Source: Saccharomyces uvarum (taxonomy: Eukaryota; Ascomycota; Saccharomycetes; Saccharomycetales; Saccharomycetaceae). Taken from it: a stretch of 64,000 bases of DNA. The notes below the pieces were generated by a model, which worked only from the letters and a program-made list of their open reading frames with translations, made no database searches and was not told the DNA's origin. The position numbers were made by a program, and so were the translations under genes. This document shows, piece after piece, positions 1 through 12,000 of the stretch. Each line of letters opens with the position of its first letter. Position 1 is the stretch's first letter. Location of the stretch: positions 558,001-622,000 of the forward strand of contig OX365929.1 in assembly GCA_947243795.1 (NCBI GenBank), read 5' to 3'.

Positions 1-87
1 AATCAAGGAAAGTGCAAGAGAGTAGATTGACTGCTGAGTGGTTAAGCTAAAATTTAGAGTTCCGTAAGCGTGCATAGAACCCGAACC
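1..87. other. Upstream region of TAF12 at window edge
   Basis: Short 5' flank of TAF12 cut by the window edge. An in-frame GTG at position 70 extends the frame upstream, but nuclear yeast genes start at ATG, so this stretch is taken as 5' leader. No clear promoter element is visible in so little sequence. Confidence 0.5.
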
Positions 88-1875
<1,788 letters not shown>

Positions 1876-2109
1876 TTCCATTACTGACATGTTATATTCC
1901 CATGCAGAGTTCTTATCAAACCTTTATTTTTTAGTATTACATACATCTACAAAGCGCGAAATCTTTAAACTGATCAATTAATATTTTGTTTCTCAATGTT
2001 CATATTTACTTAAATTACATAATTGAAAAAAAAAAGTTTTTTTTTTAAGTTTTTCGTTTTTTTTATTATTTTAATATTCAAAAAGTGTCCATATCGTCCA
2101 TGTTTTCTT

Positions 2110-4176
2110 TCACCTTTGATTGACTCTCATTGGCGAAACAATAACCCCCGTTTTATTCTCATCATATATACGCTCTCTCCTCAGTTGATCTTCAAGTTTG
2201 AACATCAATTGCCCGTTGTGATCTCTGTTGAGGCTCTCTTTAATTGGACTACTAGAAACACTCGACGATCCATCTTTTCTTGGTCTTCCCCTTTTCCTTG
2301 GGGACCTTTTGATCACCACATTTTCATATTTCTTGCCGCCACTACAAATCATCCTGCTTCTGTGTACAACCAAGGCATCTTCTCTGTTGAATTTCTTACC
2401 GCAAGGGCATGCGTAGGCCTTTTCTTGGTGCGATTTTTTATGTCTTATCAAATCATGATTCCTCACAAATGCCTTATCGCATCCAGGATTATCACAGGAG
2501 TAAGGCCGATCCTCTAAATGAGTTTGGATGTGAGATCTTATGTTATATCTTCTCTTAAATGTTTTCGCACATCCCGGATACAAACACTCAAATGACTTAT
2601 CTGGCATTTCCTTTACATATTTATCAATAGAACCTCTTGGAAGAGTAGTAAGTTTCCTTGTGATTTTTGAAGGGCTATTAGCGATATAGGTATCAATTTC
2701 CTTTGTATGAGTGCCAAATTGAGGGGACCTCCCTTCGTATCTACCCTGTGACTTTAAAATTGGAGAAGGTGTTTCAGATATAACAAATCTACTTTCAGGC
2801 TCATTTTCTTCGCCATTGCCCTCATTATCTGTATTCTTAAAGATTAAATTGGGGTTTAACTCATTGAAAACACTTTCCCGATGGCTCGGGGGCTTTAGTT
2901 GCGGCGTCACAGAGGTAATACCCAAAGAATTTTCGTTTATTGAACTAAAATGTAGCTGTTTACCTCTCGGGGTATATTGGTCGATGTAACTGGAGGAAAC
3001 GGCTACTTTATTGCCTGATGGGGTGTTATTCACGGACCCAGGAATTGTGGGCATAACGTCTACTGGAGGGGCCTTTACAGATATTGCTTTCGTAGGAGAA
3101 GAGCCTGACTTTCCGGGAATTTCTATACCTAGCCCCAAGGGTTGTTCAGAGTCTTCGTTATCCTGTCCTCCAGTAGTAATCTTAAAGTCTAGCCTCAAGT
3201 TATTTGGTGTGATGCTTGCAGAGTCTGAAGTAGCAGAACTAACTCTACTCTTAGGGGTAAAAGGTGCGATATATTTGGGTTTTGAGTTCGAATTTTCGTT
3301 TGGATTTGGACGAGTCCTCTTTGGTGAAATAAGTATTCCATTAAAGTCTTCATTCAATTCTTGAAAACTTAATGGGCCTGCTGTTCCGTCAGAGTTTTTT
3401 CTTCCCAGGGAGAACTTTGACCTATTAGTTCTCCTAGATGGTGATCCAGTGAACGAAGTGTTTGACATTGGTGGAGAAATCATTGGCGAAAGGCTATTAG
3501 CGTATATGTCTTCTACATTCTCGGGAGCTGGAATAGTATTTCTTTTGGGAGATAAAAACTGTTGGCTATCAGCGCTCTCTAAAGTAGCCTGCAACTGTTG
3601 TTGCTTATATTGTGTTTCTTTTAGTTTTACTTCTAATTTCCTATTAACTTCCTGCTGTGCCCTTAGTTCCTGACGTAGTTCTTGCTGTTGTTGTAGCAGT
3701 AGCTCACCGAGGTTTCTATCGAAGCCCTTTTCTAACTCACTTTTTTTCATGTTATCCAATGTGAATGCCATCCTCTTTGGATCCTGGGACATAACTACGT
3801 CCTGGTTTGACCTATTTTCAATCATTAAACTAGTCGTGTTAAGACTAGCTTCCTTTGCACTATTCTCCAAACTAAAGTTTGCATTTTGCCAATCGCTCAC
3901 AGTTAACTCAGGGAAGCTAGAGACTTTAACGGATTTCTCATCAGAAAGCGGTCCTAGCGGAAGATTTAGGTCTTTTATCTCATTCATAATTATATCATTT
4001 GTTTCTCCATAGTTCAAATTCAGGATATTGCTCAGGTCGTCTGTTGCTAGTGTTTTATATTCACCTTCTATTGAGTAATTTGAGAGGTCGTTGTTTCTAG
4101 AACAAGAGTTATTTTGCAGATCGAAATTTAAACTCTGGATTTTTGAGACATCAAACCAAGAGTTTGAAGAGTCCAT
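2110..4176 (-). CDS. SWI5: Cell-cycle transcription factor Swi5 (C2H2 zinc finger)
   Basis: Encodes a 688-residue protein recognised as Swi5, the activator of HO and of M/G1 genes, which enters the nucleus when Cdk1 phosphorylation is lost at mitotic exit. Three C2H2-type fingers lie near residues 527-605: CLYPGCAKTFKRRYNIRSH, then CDNPGCDKAFVRNHDLIRH, then a shorter CPCGKKF finger. A basic nuclear localisation region follows (KRSPRKRGRPRK) with SP sites, and further SP/TP sites occur upstream (for example SPSKITRK), fitting the known CDK control of import. A Q-rich coiled segment (LLQQQQELRQELRAQQEVNRK) lies near residue 160. ATG at 4176 is the natural start. The protein is slightly shorter than in S. 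cerevisiae (709 as recalled). It is convergent with TAF12 and divergent from EKI1. Confidence 0.96.
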   Translation of the reverse strand: MDSSNSWFDVSKIQSLNFDLQNNSCSRNNDLSNYSIEGEYKTLATDDLSNILNLNYGETNDIIMNEIKDLNLPLGPLSDEKSVKVSSFPELTVSDWQNANFSLENSAKEASLNTTSLMIENRSNQDVVMSQDPKRMAFTLDNMKKSELEKGFDRNLGELLLQQQQELRQELRAQQEVNRKLEVKLKETQYKQQQLQATLESADSQQFLSPKRNTIPAPENVEDIYANSLSPMISPPMSNTSFTGSPSRRTNRSKFSLGRKNSDGTAGPLSFQELNEDFNGILISPKRTRPNPNENSNSKPKYIAPFTPKSRVSSATSDSASITPNNLRLDFKITTGGQDNEDSEQPLGLGIEIPGKSGSSPTKAISVKAPPVDVMPTIPGSVNNTPSGNKVAVSSSYIDQYTPRGKQLHFSSINENSLGITSVTPQLKPPSHRESVFNELNPNLIFKNTDNEGNGEENEPESRFVISETPSPILKSQGRYEGRSPQFGTHTKEIDTYIANSPSKITRKLTTLPRGSIDKYVKEMPDKSFECLYPGCAKTFKRRYNIRSHIQTHLEDRPYSCDNPGCDKAFVRNHDLIRHKKSHQEKAYACPCGKKFNREDALVVHRSRMICSGGKKYENVVIKRSPRKRGRPRKDGSSSVSSSPIKESLNRDHNGQLMFKLEDQLRRERIYDENKTGVIVSPMRVNQR

Positions 4177-4484
4177 ATTTTTAGCAGAGCTATGATCGAT
4201 TAATTGGGGTTTTTATCTGGGATCGTTGCTCTTTCGTTGTATTGGTAGAAGCTAGGCACGTTCTAAGGATTTAGTGATCCAGACCAGGAACGAGATATAT
4301 ACTAGGGTATCTGTGTTTGCTATCCTTAGCCTTTTTCTTCTAACAACAACGGTATTTCTTGGGTGTCTAAGCTAAAGAGTAACTACAAACTGCAAGAGAG
4401 ATTCCCATCAATGCTTTAATTATTGTTTATACAGCGGTTTGCAGGGGGAAGGAAACAGCATTAGTCGCTGATGGTAAGCTCTGT

Positions 4485-4510
4485 TGTTGTTTACCTTTTT
4501 CCCGATCGGG
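4485..4510 (-). promoter_or_regulatory. Mcm1-Fkh2 composite element of SWI5 promoter
   Basis: On the minus strand the sequence reads CCCGATCGGGAAAAAGGTAAACAAC. It joins a CC-N6-GG Mcm1-like box to a forkhead site, GTAAACAA. It lies about 310 bases upstream of the SWI5 start. The S. cerevisiae SWI5 promoter is known to hold an Mcm1-Fkh2 composite element driving G2/M transcription. The Mcm1 half here departs from the AT-rich centre of the consensus, so the forkhead half is the stronger match. Confidence 0.6.
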
Positions 4511-4860
4511 TTAAAGCACCAAATTGAAAAACTGGCATCTTCGGTTGCCCGGATTGTCCTATAAATCGGCCCATTTATGATACCATAATTCGATTGTCGG
4601 CAGAGGTTTCTCGATGAATTTCCAATGAGATTTGTTATCGGCAGAGCTCACCTCGGCTTTCAAGACGTCATTATAACCTAGGGACCACGTTGCTCTGATG
4701 TCTTGATTTTAGCTCTGCGCTCCTTCAAGATATAAAAGCACAGTTTCTTCGGAGCACTCCCCCCCGTAAAGACTTGAATCACAACAACGAAGCATTTAGG
4801 TTATGGAGTATTTGCTTAAATTTGGGGCTCATATGATTGTGGCTTGTGTAGGGTTGGCGG

Positions 4861-4870
4861 CATGTGAAAA
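4861..4870 (+). promoter_or_regulatory. UAS-INO (Ino2/Ino4) site upstream of EKI1
   Basis: CATGTGAAAA matches the UAS-INO consensus CATRTGAAAT at 9 of 10 positions. It lies about 215 bases upstream of the EKI1 ATG. EKI1 is known to respond to inositol and choline through Ino2/Ino4, so place and sequence agree. Confidence 0.6.
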
Positions 4871-5085
4871 ATGTGAGTGGTGGTGAAAATTTGAAAGAAT
4901 TGTTATGGCTACCCGGAAGCGCTTTACGAAAGAAAGTGTATGCCAGGCTCTAAACAATAGATGTAGTTGTTGAGATAACAGATGGGCACAAAAGTGCTGG
5001 ATAGATTGAAGTATACGTACAGTCATAGACCAGTATAAACGTAATAAGAGGGGCTTTACGGGAACACGTTGCGCAATAAAGGACA

Positions 5086-6699
5086 ATGTATAGCAATTAT
5101 TCACTTGCGAGCAACGACACAATGTCCCGAACTTACCTGGTTGGCACAGCCTCACCCAAAAGATCCAAGAAAAAGCACCAGCAAGCAAGGTATAGCAAAT
5201 CACCAAAAAGGGTGACCCATCTCATCAATGCTGATAATATTTCAGTACTCGAGTTTAAGAATGAATTGTCGACAGTTTCCTCTAATGGAGATGGTGACAT
5301 GGCTTCAGGCTCGTGGAAATCACAAGCCTCTAACGATTTTATAAAATTAGCATACGTAAACTCAAAGCTAGATCCATCATTACCATCAAAATATTTTAAG
5401 CAAGACATTATAAGCATCCTCCAGAGTTTAGAAATCCCTGGGTGGTCCATTAATGAGCCTAAAAAATCTTCGTTGAACAGAGATTTATTAACTTTGATGA
5501 AGATCAAGGGTGCCCTAACAAATGTCATTTATAAGATACATTATCCGAACTTGCCCCCTTTATTGATGAGGATTTTTGGTGATAACGTGGATTCTGTTAT
5601 TGATAGAGAGTATGAGTTGAAGATTATCTCAAGATTGTCACTTTATAACTTAGGTCCTAAGTTAGAAGGATATTTCCAAAATGGTAGATTTGAAAAATAT
5701 ATTGAAGGCTCAAGAACATCAACTCAAGCTGACTTTATAGACCGGGATACTTCACTGAAAATTGCTAGAAAGTTCAAAGAATTACATTGTACCATTCCTC
5801 TAACACCTACGGAAAGATCCGATGAACCATCATGTTGGAAGACCTTTGATCAATGGATCAAGCTGATAGATACGCATAAAGAATGGGTCAGTGATAAAGA
5901 AAGCATAAATGAAAATCTACGTTGTTCAAGCTGGGAATTTTTTATAAAGAGTTTCAAAAGTTATAAGCATTGGTTATATAACGATTCCACTTTTACATCA
6001 AAACTATTAAGAGGAGACGATAAAGATTGCATGATAAACACTGGCTTAAAGATGGTTTTTTGTCATAACGACTTACAGCACGGAAATCTACTATTTACCA
6101 ACAAGGACGGTGATAAGGCCTCAATGAATGATCTAACAATTATAGATTATGAGTACGCAGGTGCCAATCCCGTTGTGTTTGATTTGTCTAATCATTTAAA
6201 TGAGTGGATGCAAGATTATAACGATTTGCATTCGTTCGAATCACATGTTGATAAGTACCCAAAGGAAGAAGATATCCTAGTTTTCGCACAAAGTTATATA
6301 AATCACATGAATGATGAACATGTGGAAATTGATTCAAAAGCAGTTAAGACTCTTTACAACCTCATCATAGAGTGGAGACCTTGTGCACAATTATTTTGGT
6401 GTCTTTGGGCCCTTTTGCAAAGCGGAAAGCTTCTTCCACAACGACTAATAGAAGACAAGCATTTAACCCATGAGAAAAAGGTACCGTACGGTGAATCTTG
6501 TACTGTTACAGGTGACAATGATGAAGACGAAGAAGACGGAAGTTGCGATGAATACCAAGATGACTCGTTTAACTATTTAGGGTTTTGTAAAGAAAAGATG
6601 TCTGTTTTTTGGGGCGACTTAATTGCAATGGGGATTATTGGCAAAGACTGTCCAGATGTAGGAAAGATTGACTACTTAGATACAATGTTTCTCTTTTAG
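5086..6699 (+). CDS. EKI1: Ethanolamine kinase Eki1
   Basis: Encodes a 537-residue protein recognised as Eki1, which phosphorylates ethanolamine (and choline weakly) as the first step of the CDP-ethanolamine branch of the Kennedy pathway, in the cytosol. The choline/ethanolamine kinase domain covers roughly residues 140-450. The catalytic phosphotransferase motif FCHNDLQHGNLL is near residue 324, followed by the metal-binding IIDYEYAGANPVVFDLSNH near residue 351. The N-terminus is basic (SPKRSKKKHQQARYSK) and the C-terminal part has an acidic insert (DNDEDEEDGSCDEYQDDS). Length is close to the S. cerevisiae protein (534). ATG at 5086 matches its start. Confidence 0.96.
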   Translation: MYSNYSLASNDTMSRTYLVGTASPKRSKKKHQQARYSKSPKRVTHLINADNISVLEFKNELSTVSSNGDGDMASGSWKSQASNDFIKLAYVNSKLDPSLPSKYFKQDIISILQSLEIPGWSINEPKKSSLNRDLLTLMKIKGALTNVIYKIHYPNLPPLLMRIFGDNVDSVIDREYELKIISRLSLYNLGPKLEGYFQNGRFEKYIEGSRTSTQADFIDRDTSLKIARKFKELHCTIPLTPTERSDEPSCWKTFDQWIKLIDTHKEWVSDKESINENLRCSSWEFFIKSFKSYKHWLYNDSTFTSKLLRGDDKDCMINTGLKMVFCHNDLQHGNLLFTNKDGDKASMNDLTIIDYEYAGANPVVFDLSNHLNEWMQDYNDLHSFESHVDKYPKEEDILVFAQSYINHMNDEHVEIDSKAVKTLYNLIIEWRPCAQLFWCLWALLQSGKLLPQRLIEDKHLTHEKKVPYGESCTVTGDNDEDEEDGSCDEYQDDSFNYLGFCKEKMSVFWGDLIAMGIIGKDCPDVGKIDYLDTMFLF

Positions 6700-7122
6700 C
6701 CTGTATAAAGACTTTTAAGTATAGCTTATTCACCATATTTAAGAATTGTATATGCTATTGAAAAAAGGGTATTTGAAACAAATGTTAAACTATTAAAAAA
6801 AATTACAAAGGGAGATTCTATTTTTTCGTTTTTAAAAAAGGATTAAAATCAAAAGAATATTAATAAATTCTATTATTTATATAGGTATAGTAATTGCAAT
6901 TCAATATTATAAGATATGGCCAACAATTTAAACAAAAAAGGCTTTTTCCGTTTTCGCCACCTGCACATCTTAATATTAAGAAAAAATCAATAACAATTAT
7001 TGATATAGTTCCCATTTATCATCTTAGCATATCTTTAAATATCATATTTAAATAGGAGGCATTCATAATGTAATAATAAACATGAGATATCATGAAGTTT
7101 AACTCGGAGTGCTACCTTACAA
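6700..7122. other. Convergent EKI1-KGD2 3' intergenic region
   Basis: A 423-base, very AT-rich stretch between the 3' ends of EKI1 and KGD2. It contains several A/T runs and TATA-like polyadenylation efficiency signals, as expected for paired transcript ends. I see no gene in it. Confidence 0.6.
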
Positions 7123-8490
7123 TTACCATAACAACATCTTTTTTGGATCTTCAATTAGCTCTTTAACAGTCTTTAGGAAAGTAACAGCTTCTCTACCATC
7201 TAATAGTCTGTGATCATAAGTCAAAGCCAAGTACATCATTGGTCTTGAAACAATTTGTCCATTGACGGTGACAGGTCTTTCCTTGACACCATGCAAACCC
7301 AAAACGGCAGTTTGAGGTGAATTGATTATAGGGGTACCGTATAAGGAACCAAAAACACCACCGTTGGAAATGGTGAAAGTACCACCGGTCATATCTTCCA
7401 GAGTTAATTTACCGTCACGGGCTTTACGACTCAAACGAACAATTTCGTTTTCGATGTCTAAGACGCTTAGTGATTCTGCGTTACGAACAACTGGGGTAAC
7501 CAAACCCTTCGGAGTAGCGACAGCAACAGATATATCTGTGTAATCACGATAAACTATTTGGTCGCCTTCAATGGCACCATTAACGGCAGGGATATCCTTA
7601 GCAGCTAAAGTACAAGCTTTGGAGAATAGACCCATGAATCCGAATTTAGTACCGGTCTTCTTGATAATCTCGTCTTTATATAATTTCCTCATTTCCATTA
7701 AAGCTGACATGTCAACTTCGTTGAATGTGGTTAAAGAAGCAGCGGTGTTCTGAGATTCCTTTAATCTTTCAGCAATTCTCAATCTCATACGGTTCATTTT
7801 GACTTTGGTTTCTGTACGTGGGAATGGTGTGAAAGAATTGGAGGCAGCTAGAGTTTCGTTCGCCTTTGAAGTAACAGCATCCTTTGGTTCTGCCGCTTTC
7901 TTTGGAGCAGCTTCCTTCTTTGGAGCAGCTTCCTTCTTTGGAGCAGCCTCCTGCTTCTGAGCTTCCTTTGGAGTGGCCTCCTGAGGTGATGCAGGTGTTT
8001 CCTTTGATTCCGCCTTCGGTGGAGCAGACCCTTCAGATGGAGCTTCACCAGCCTCGACCTGGGCCAATTCTTCACCAACGGTAACGGTGTCGTCTGGATT
8101 GAAATTCAATTTTGTAACGGTACCCGATACTGGCGAGTTGACTTCAATATCAATTTTATCGGTCTCAATAGTGGCCAGCAGCTCATCTTCCTTAACGAAA
8201 TCACCAACGCTTTTAGTATATTCCTTCAAAGAACCCTCTGTTAAGGATTCAGCCATGGGGGGCACCTCAATAGAGGTGGACTTAAAACGGTTGGCAGTTA
8301 TAAAGAATGGACTTGTGGGGAACTTTGATCTTGTAGCATATATTGAACCCAGGGGCTGGACCTTGTTGGCTTGTTTAAATAAGGTTGTAGAAGCATGTCT
8401 TTTGACTGAGGGTGTAGCCAAGACGTTTCTTGCTACTCTAGATTTTACTAGAAATTTGGCAGTCGCAGTACGAGTTGCTCTGGAAAGCAT
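7123..8490 (-). CDS. KGD2: Dihydrolipoyl transsuccinylase Kgd2 (E2 of alpha-ketoglutarate dehydrogenase)
   Basis: Encodes a 455-residue protein recognised as Kgd2, the E2 core of the mitochondrial alpha-ketoglutarate dehydrogenase complex of the TCA cycle. The N-terminus is Arg/Ser-rich and lacks acidic residues, typical of a mitochondrial presequence. The lipoyl domain spans about residues 72-148, with the lipoylated lysine at 112 in [10 protein letters not shown] Pro/Ala/Lys-rich linker follows, with three tandem copies of an 18-base unit (APKKEA type). The catalytic acyltransferase domain runs from about 225 to the end, with active-site His427 and Asp431 in [11 protein letters not shown]. 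As in the S. cerevisiae enzyme, no clear E3-binding domain is present. The linker is a few residues shorter than in S. cerevisiae (463 total). ATG at 8490 is unambiguous. Confidence 0.97.
   Translation of the reverse strand: MLSRATRTATAKFLVKSRVARNVLATPSVKRHASTTLFKQANKVQPLGSIYATRSKFPTSPFFITANRFKSTSIEVPPMAESLTEGSLKEYTKSVGDFVKEDELLATIETDKIDIEVNSPVSGTVTKLNFNPDDTVTVGEELAQVEAGEAPSEGSAPPKAESKETPASPQEATPKEAQKQEAAPKKEAAPKKEAAPKKAAEPKDAVTSKANETLAASNSFTPFPRTETKVKMNRMRLRIAERLKESQNTAASLTTFNEVDMSALMEMRKLYKDEIIKKTGTKFGFMGLFSKACTLAAKDIPAVNGAIEGDQIVYRDYTDISVAVATPKGLVTPVVRNAESLSVLDIENEIVRLSRKARDGKLTLEDMTGGTFTISNGGVFGSLYGTPIINSPQTAVLGLHGVKERPVTVNGQIVSRPMMYLALTYDHRLLDGREAVTFLKTVKELIEDPKKMLLW
7901..7954 (-). repeat. 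Three tandem 18-base units in the Kgd2 linker
   Basis: Units at 7901-7918, 7919-7936 and 7937-7954. The first two are identical and the third differs at two positions. They encode the repeated A-P-K-K-E-A hexapeptide of the flexible linker. Confidence 0.85.
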
Positions 8491-9064
8491 TGTTTAAATA
8501 GTGGTTAGGGGGTTTGTTTGTCGGCGTTATGCGTGTGATGAAATCTATGATATCGACACTAATCCGTAAATAAATAGATAAACTGGTAGTATTAGCGTAG
8601 TTTTTCGCAATCCAGATTTTTCTTCCTACGCTATATTTTTTTTCTACTAGGGTACAGGAAAAGATTTTATATATACGGTATCTAAAAGAGGCCAAGATGA
8701 GGGAAAAAGGATTAGCGTTTTACTGTAGAGATTTAAAACAGGTCCGAGCCTTATAACAACACGGAGCCAACTCTGAATAACCATAAGCTTAGGTAGCCTT
8801 GAGTACTTGCGTAATTTGTGGCCGCTTTATTGGCTCACTCCGGGCGGGCCCTTGACATTGATTGGTTGCAGAAAAGGGTTGCAGACGTCGTGTCAGACGA
8901 AGGGGTGGGTGGCTGGAACTTGTTTTGTTTATTGTTTTGAAGTAGAAGAATGAGAGAAAGATCGATGAAGAAGAGGAAGGGAAGGAGGTTTAATGAGAGT
9001 ACAGAAGGCCAGAGAGAGCACTAAAAACATAAAGGACAGGGGCTTCACAGGAAAGCGCCTCAGC
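8491..9064. other. Divergent KGD2-NUM1 intergenic region
   Basis: A 574-base divergent promoter. The KGD2-proximal half is AT-rich. The NUM1-proximal half holds the CCAAT boxes, a GC-rich patch (CGGGCGGGCCC at 8841) and a purine-rich leader just before NUM1. No independent gene is supported. Confidence 0.6.
8829..8866. promoter_or_regulatory. Two CCAAT-type Hap2/3/4 sites upstream of KGD2
   Basis: ATTGG at 8829-8833 and TGATTGGT at 8859-8866. The second is an exact TNATTGGT Hap-complex match. They lie about 340-375 bases upstream of KGD2. KGD2 is a known target of the Hap2/3/4/5 respiratory activator. They are also within about 240 bases of NUM1, so the target is inferred from known KGD2 regulation. 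Confidence 0.5.
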
Positions 9065-12000
9065 ATGTCCCAGAAGAATAGAAGCAGGAAGAACAGCAAG
9101 ACGAACGGCGCAATGGAACCACATGCTGATGTTATTCGCGATCCATCGGCACAGGAAGACACAACAATTGACAGCGTAACGACGGCGGCTAACACAGAGG
9201 CAGATAAAACCGGTAATGAGAATGCAGAAGGAGCTTCTAGGCGTTTTTCGATCTCAAATATTTTAAGTAAAAGGGATACTAAAGACGTGCTCCCGGATTT
9301 CGCGGGCAGTAGTTCTCATAACGGGATTCTCACAACCAATTCATCAAAGGATATGAATTTCACATTGGAATTGAGTGAAAATTTGCTAGTGGAGTGCAGG
9401 AAGTTGCAATCTTCCAATGAAGCCAAGAATGAGCAAATTGAGTCTCTGAAGCAAACGAATGGCTCATTAAATGACAAAATTGAGCAGCTGAGTAATCAAA
9501 GCCATTCCTTTATAAAGGAGGTAGATTTGGTCAAAGACCTCAACTGGGATTTAGAAGCTAAGCTAACTAGTTTGGATATGGAGTGTAAGCAATTAAAAGA
9601 ATCAAACAAAAGGACAGAAAAATCTTGGAATAATGACAAAGAAAGTTTGAAAAATCTAAAAACAGATTTGGAGATTTTATCGTTAACCAAAAATGGTATA
9701 GAGAATGATCTTAATGCTCAAAAATGTTTTTATGAAAAAGAGATTGGTGAACTAAAGGGAAGAATATTGAATTTAAATAATGAAAACGATAAACTGATTA
9801 TTAATGTTTCAGAATTGACAAGCGAAATCAATTCTTTACAAGGCGATAAAGCTGAAAGAGTAGAAATTCAAAAGCAAATCGACAAAGCTAAGACGTCTAT
9901 TTCTTCATTAAGAAGGAAGTTGGAAAAGAGATATCGTAAGAAGCAACACATGTCGGATATCAAAGTAGCAGCGGATTCTGATACCGAATCCGCAACTAGC
10001 GAAGAAGACATTTTCGATATAGTGGCTGATATTGATCAGTTAATCGAGACTTATCCTTCTGTCGACGATCTTTCTGAAGATCTCGTTAAAAAGTACACAG
10101 AGAACAACAACATGACTTTGTTGTCTAATGATTCATACAATGACTTACTACAAAAGACCGAGAAAGCATTAAAACCCAAAAACGATGAATTGATGACTAA
10201 AGAGGCTGCCGAAAACTTGAATATAATTGCGTTACCAAATGACGACGACCACAATAAAAAGGAATTTTCAATGGAATCTCAAATCAAAAATTTGGAGGCT
10301 TCTGGCTATAAAGCTATCACTCTGGAAGAGTTCATGAACTTGAAACAATCCATATCTAGCCCATCATATGATTATTTAAAGGAGAAACTTCAAGCATTAA
10401 AAAAGATACCCATTGATCAAAACACTTTTGATTCATTGGAACACCCTACAGTTGATTTTTTACTACCTCTAACATCCAAAATCGACAGTTTAATAATACC
10501 AACTAAGGATTATAATGAGCTTTCTAAAGCTGCCAAGAATCCATCAGTAGCACAAGTGAAGCATTATCTGGAGACCAACACCGATTTAGAATCCACTGTT
10601 TCTACATGGTTAGCGGAGAAAAATAACAGCACATTACTCAGTAATAATGAGTACTCCAGCATGACCGATAAATTAAAAAATCCTTCCAAAGAATATTTAT
10701 CGAACAAGGCAAAAGAATTTAACCAAGCATTGATTGATATCAAGGCATTGGAAGATTTGGAAAACCCATCCCTTGATTTCCTCAAGGAAAAGATCTCTGC
10801 AACTAATTATTTATTACTGACAAAGAAAGACTATGAGCACCCATCTTTATCATACCTGGTGGAACACGCCAAGGAGGCTGACCATCATGTATTATCAGCA
10901 TCTGCGTACACCGATCTGGTGAAGTACAAGGAGACTCCTGATATTGAATTCTTGAAAGAGAAGTCTACAAGTCTCGGCCACACAATTGTGTCCAGTGATG
11001 AATATTCGAAATTACAACACGAATACTCTGAAGCACAGGAGCAATTGGAGCACCCATCTCTAGACTACCTGGTGGAACACGCCAAGGAGGCTGACCATCA
11101 TGTATTATCAGCATCTGCGTACACCGATCTGGTGAAGTACAAGGAGACTCCTGATATTGAATTCTTGAAAGAGAAGTCTACAAGTCTCGGCCACACAATT
11201 GTGTCCAGTGATGAATACTCGAAGTTACAACACGAATACTCTGAAGCACAGGAGCAATTGGAACACCCATCTGTGGAGTACCTGGTGGAACACGCCAAGG
11301 AAGCTGACCATCATCTACTCTCAGCATCTGCGTACACCGATCTGGTGAAGTACAAGGAGACTCCTGATATTGAATTCTTGAAAGAGAAGTCTACAAGTCT
11401 CGGCCACACAATTGTGTCCAGTGATGAATACTCGAAGTTACAACACGAATACTCTGAAGCACAGGAGCAATTGGAACACCCATCTGTGGAGTACCTGGCT
11501 GAACACGCCAAGGAGGCTGACCATCATGTATTATCAGCATCTGCGTACACCGATCTGGTGAAGTACAAGGAGACTCCTGATATTGAATTCTTGAAAGAGA
11601 AGTCTACAAGTCTCGGCCACACAGTTGTGTCCAGTGAGGAGTACTCGAAATTACAACACGAATACTCTGAAGCACAGGAGCAATTGGAACACCCATCTGT
11701 GGAGTACCTGGCTGAACACGCCAAGGAGGCTGACCATCATCTACTCTCAGCATCTGCGTACACCGATCTGGTGAAGTACAAGGAGACTCCTGATATTGAA
11801 TTCTTGAAAGAGAAGTCTACAAGTCTCGGCCACACAATTGTGTCCAGTGATGAATACTCGAAGTTACAACACGAATACTCTGAAGCACAGGAGCAATTGG
11901 AACACCCATCTGTGGAGTACCTGGTGGAACACGCCAAGGAGGCTGACCATCATGTATTATCAGCATCTGCGTACACCGATCTGGTGAAGTACAAGGAGAC

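Larger units (their letters stand above)
4177..5085. other. Divergent SWI5-EKI1 intergenic region
   Basis: A 909-base divergent promoter region. Apart from the Mcm1-Fkh2 element and the inositol-type element listed separately, I see no gene. Minus-strand open frames in the 4829-5206 part overlap EKI1 and have no recognisable product. Confidence 0.6.

Noticed and set aside
2023-2517. 164-codon plus-strand frame
   Set aside because: It lies opposite the SWI5 zinc-finger region and starts in an AT-rich terminator. SWI5 explains the sequence.
5133-5528. 131-codon minus-strand frame over EKI1
   Set aside because: It overlaps the EKI1 coding sequence in antisense, and no family is recognised.
8087-8497. 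136-codon plus-strand frame opposite KGD2
   Set aside because: Shadow of KGD2. It also recalls the kind of dubious antisense ORFs annotated in S. cerevisiae.
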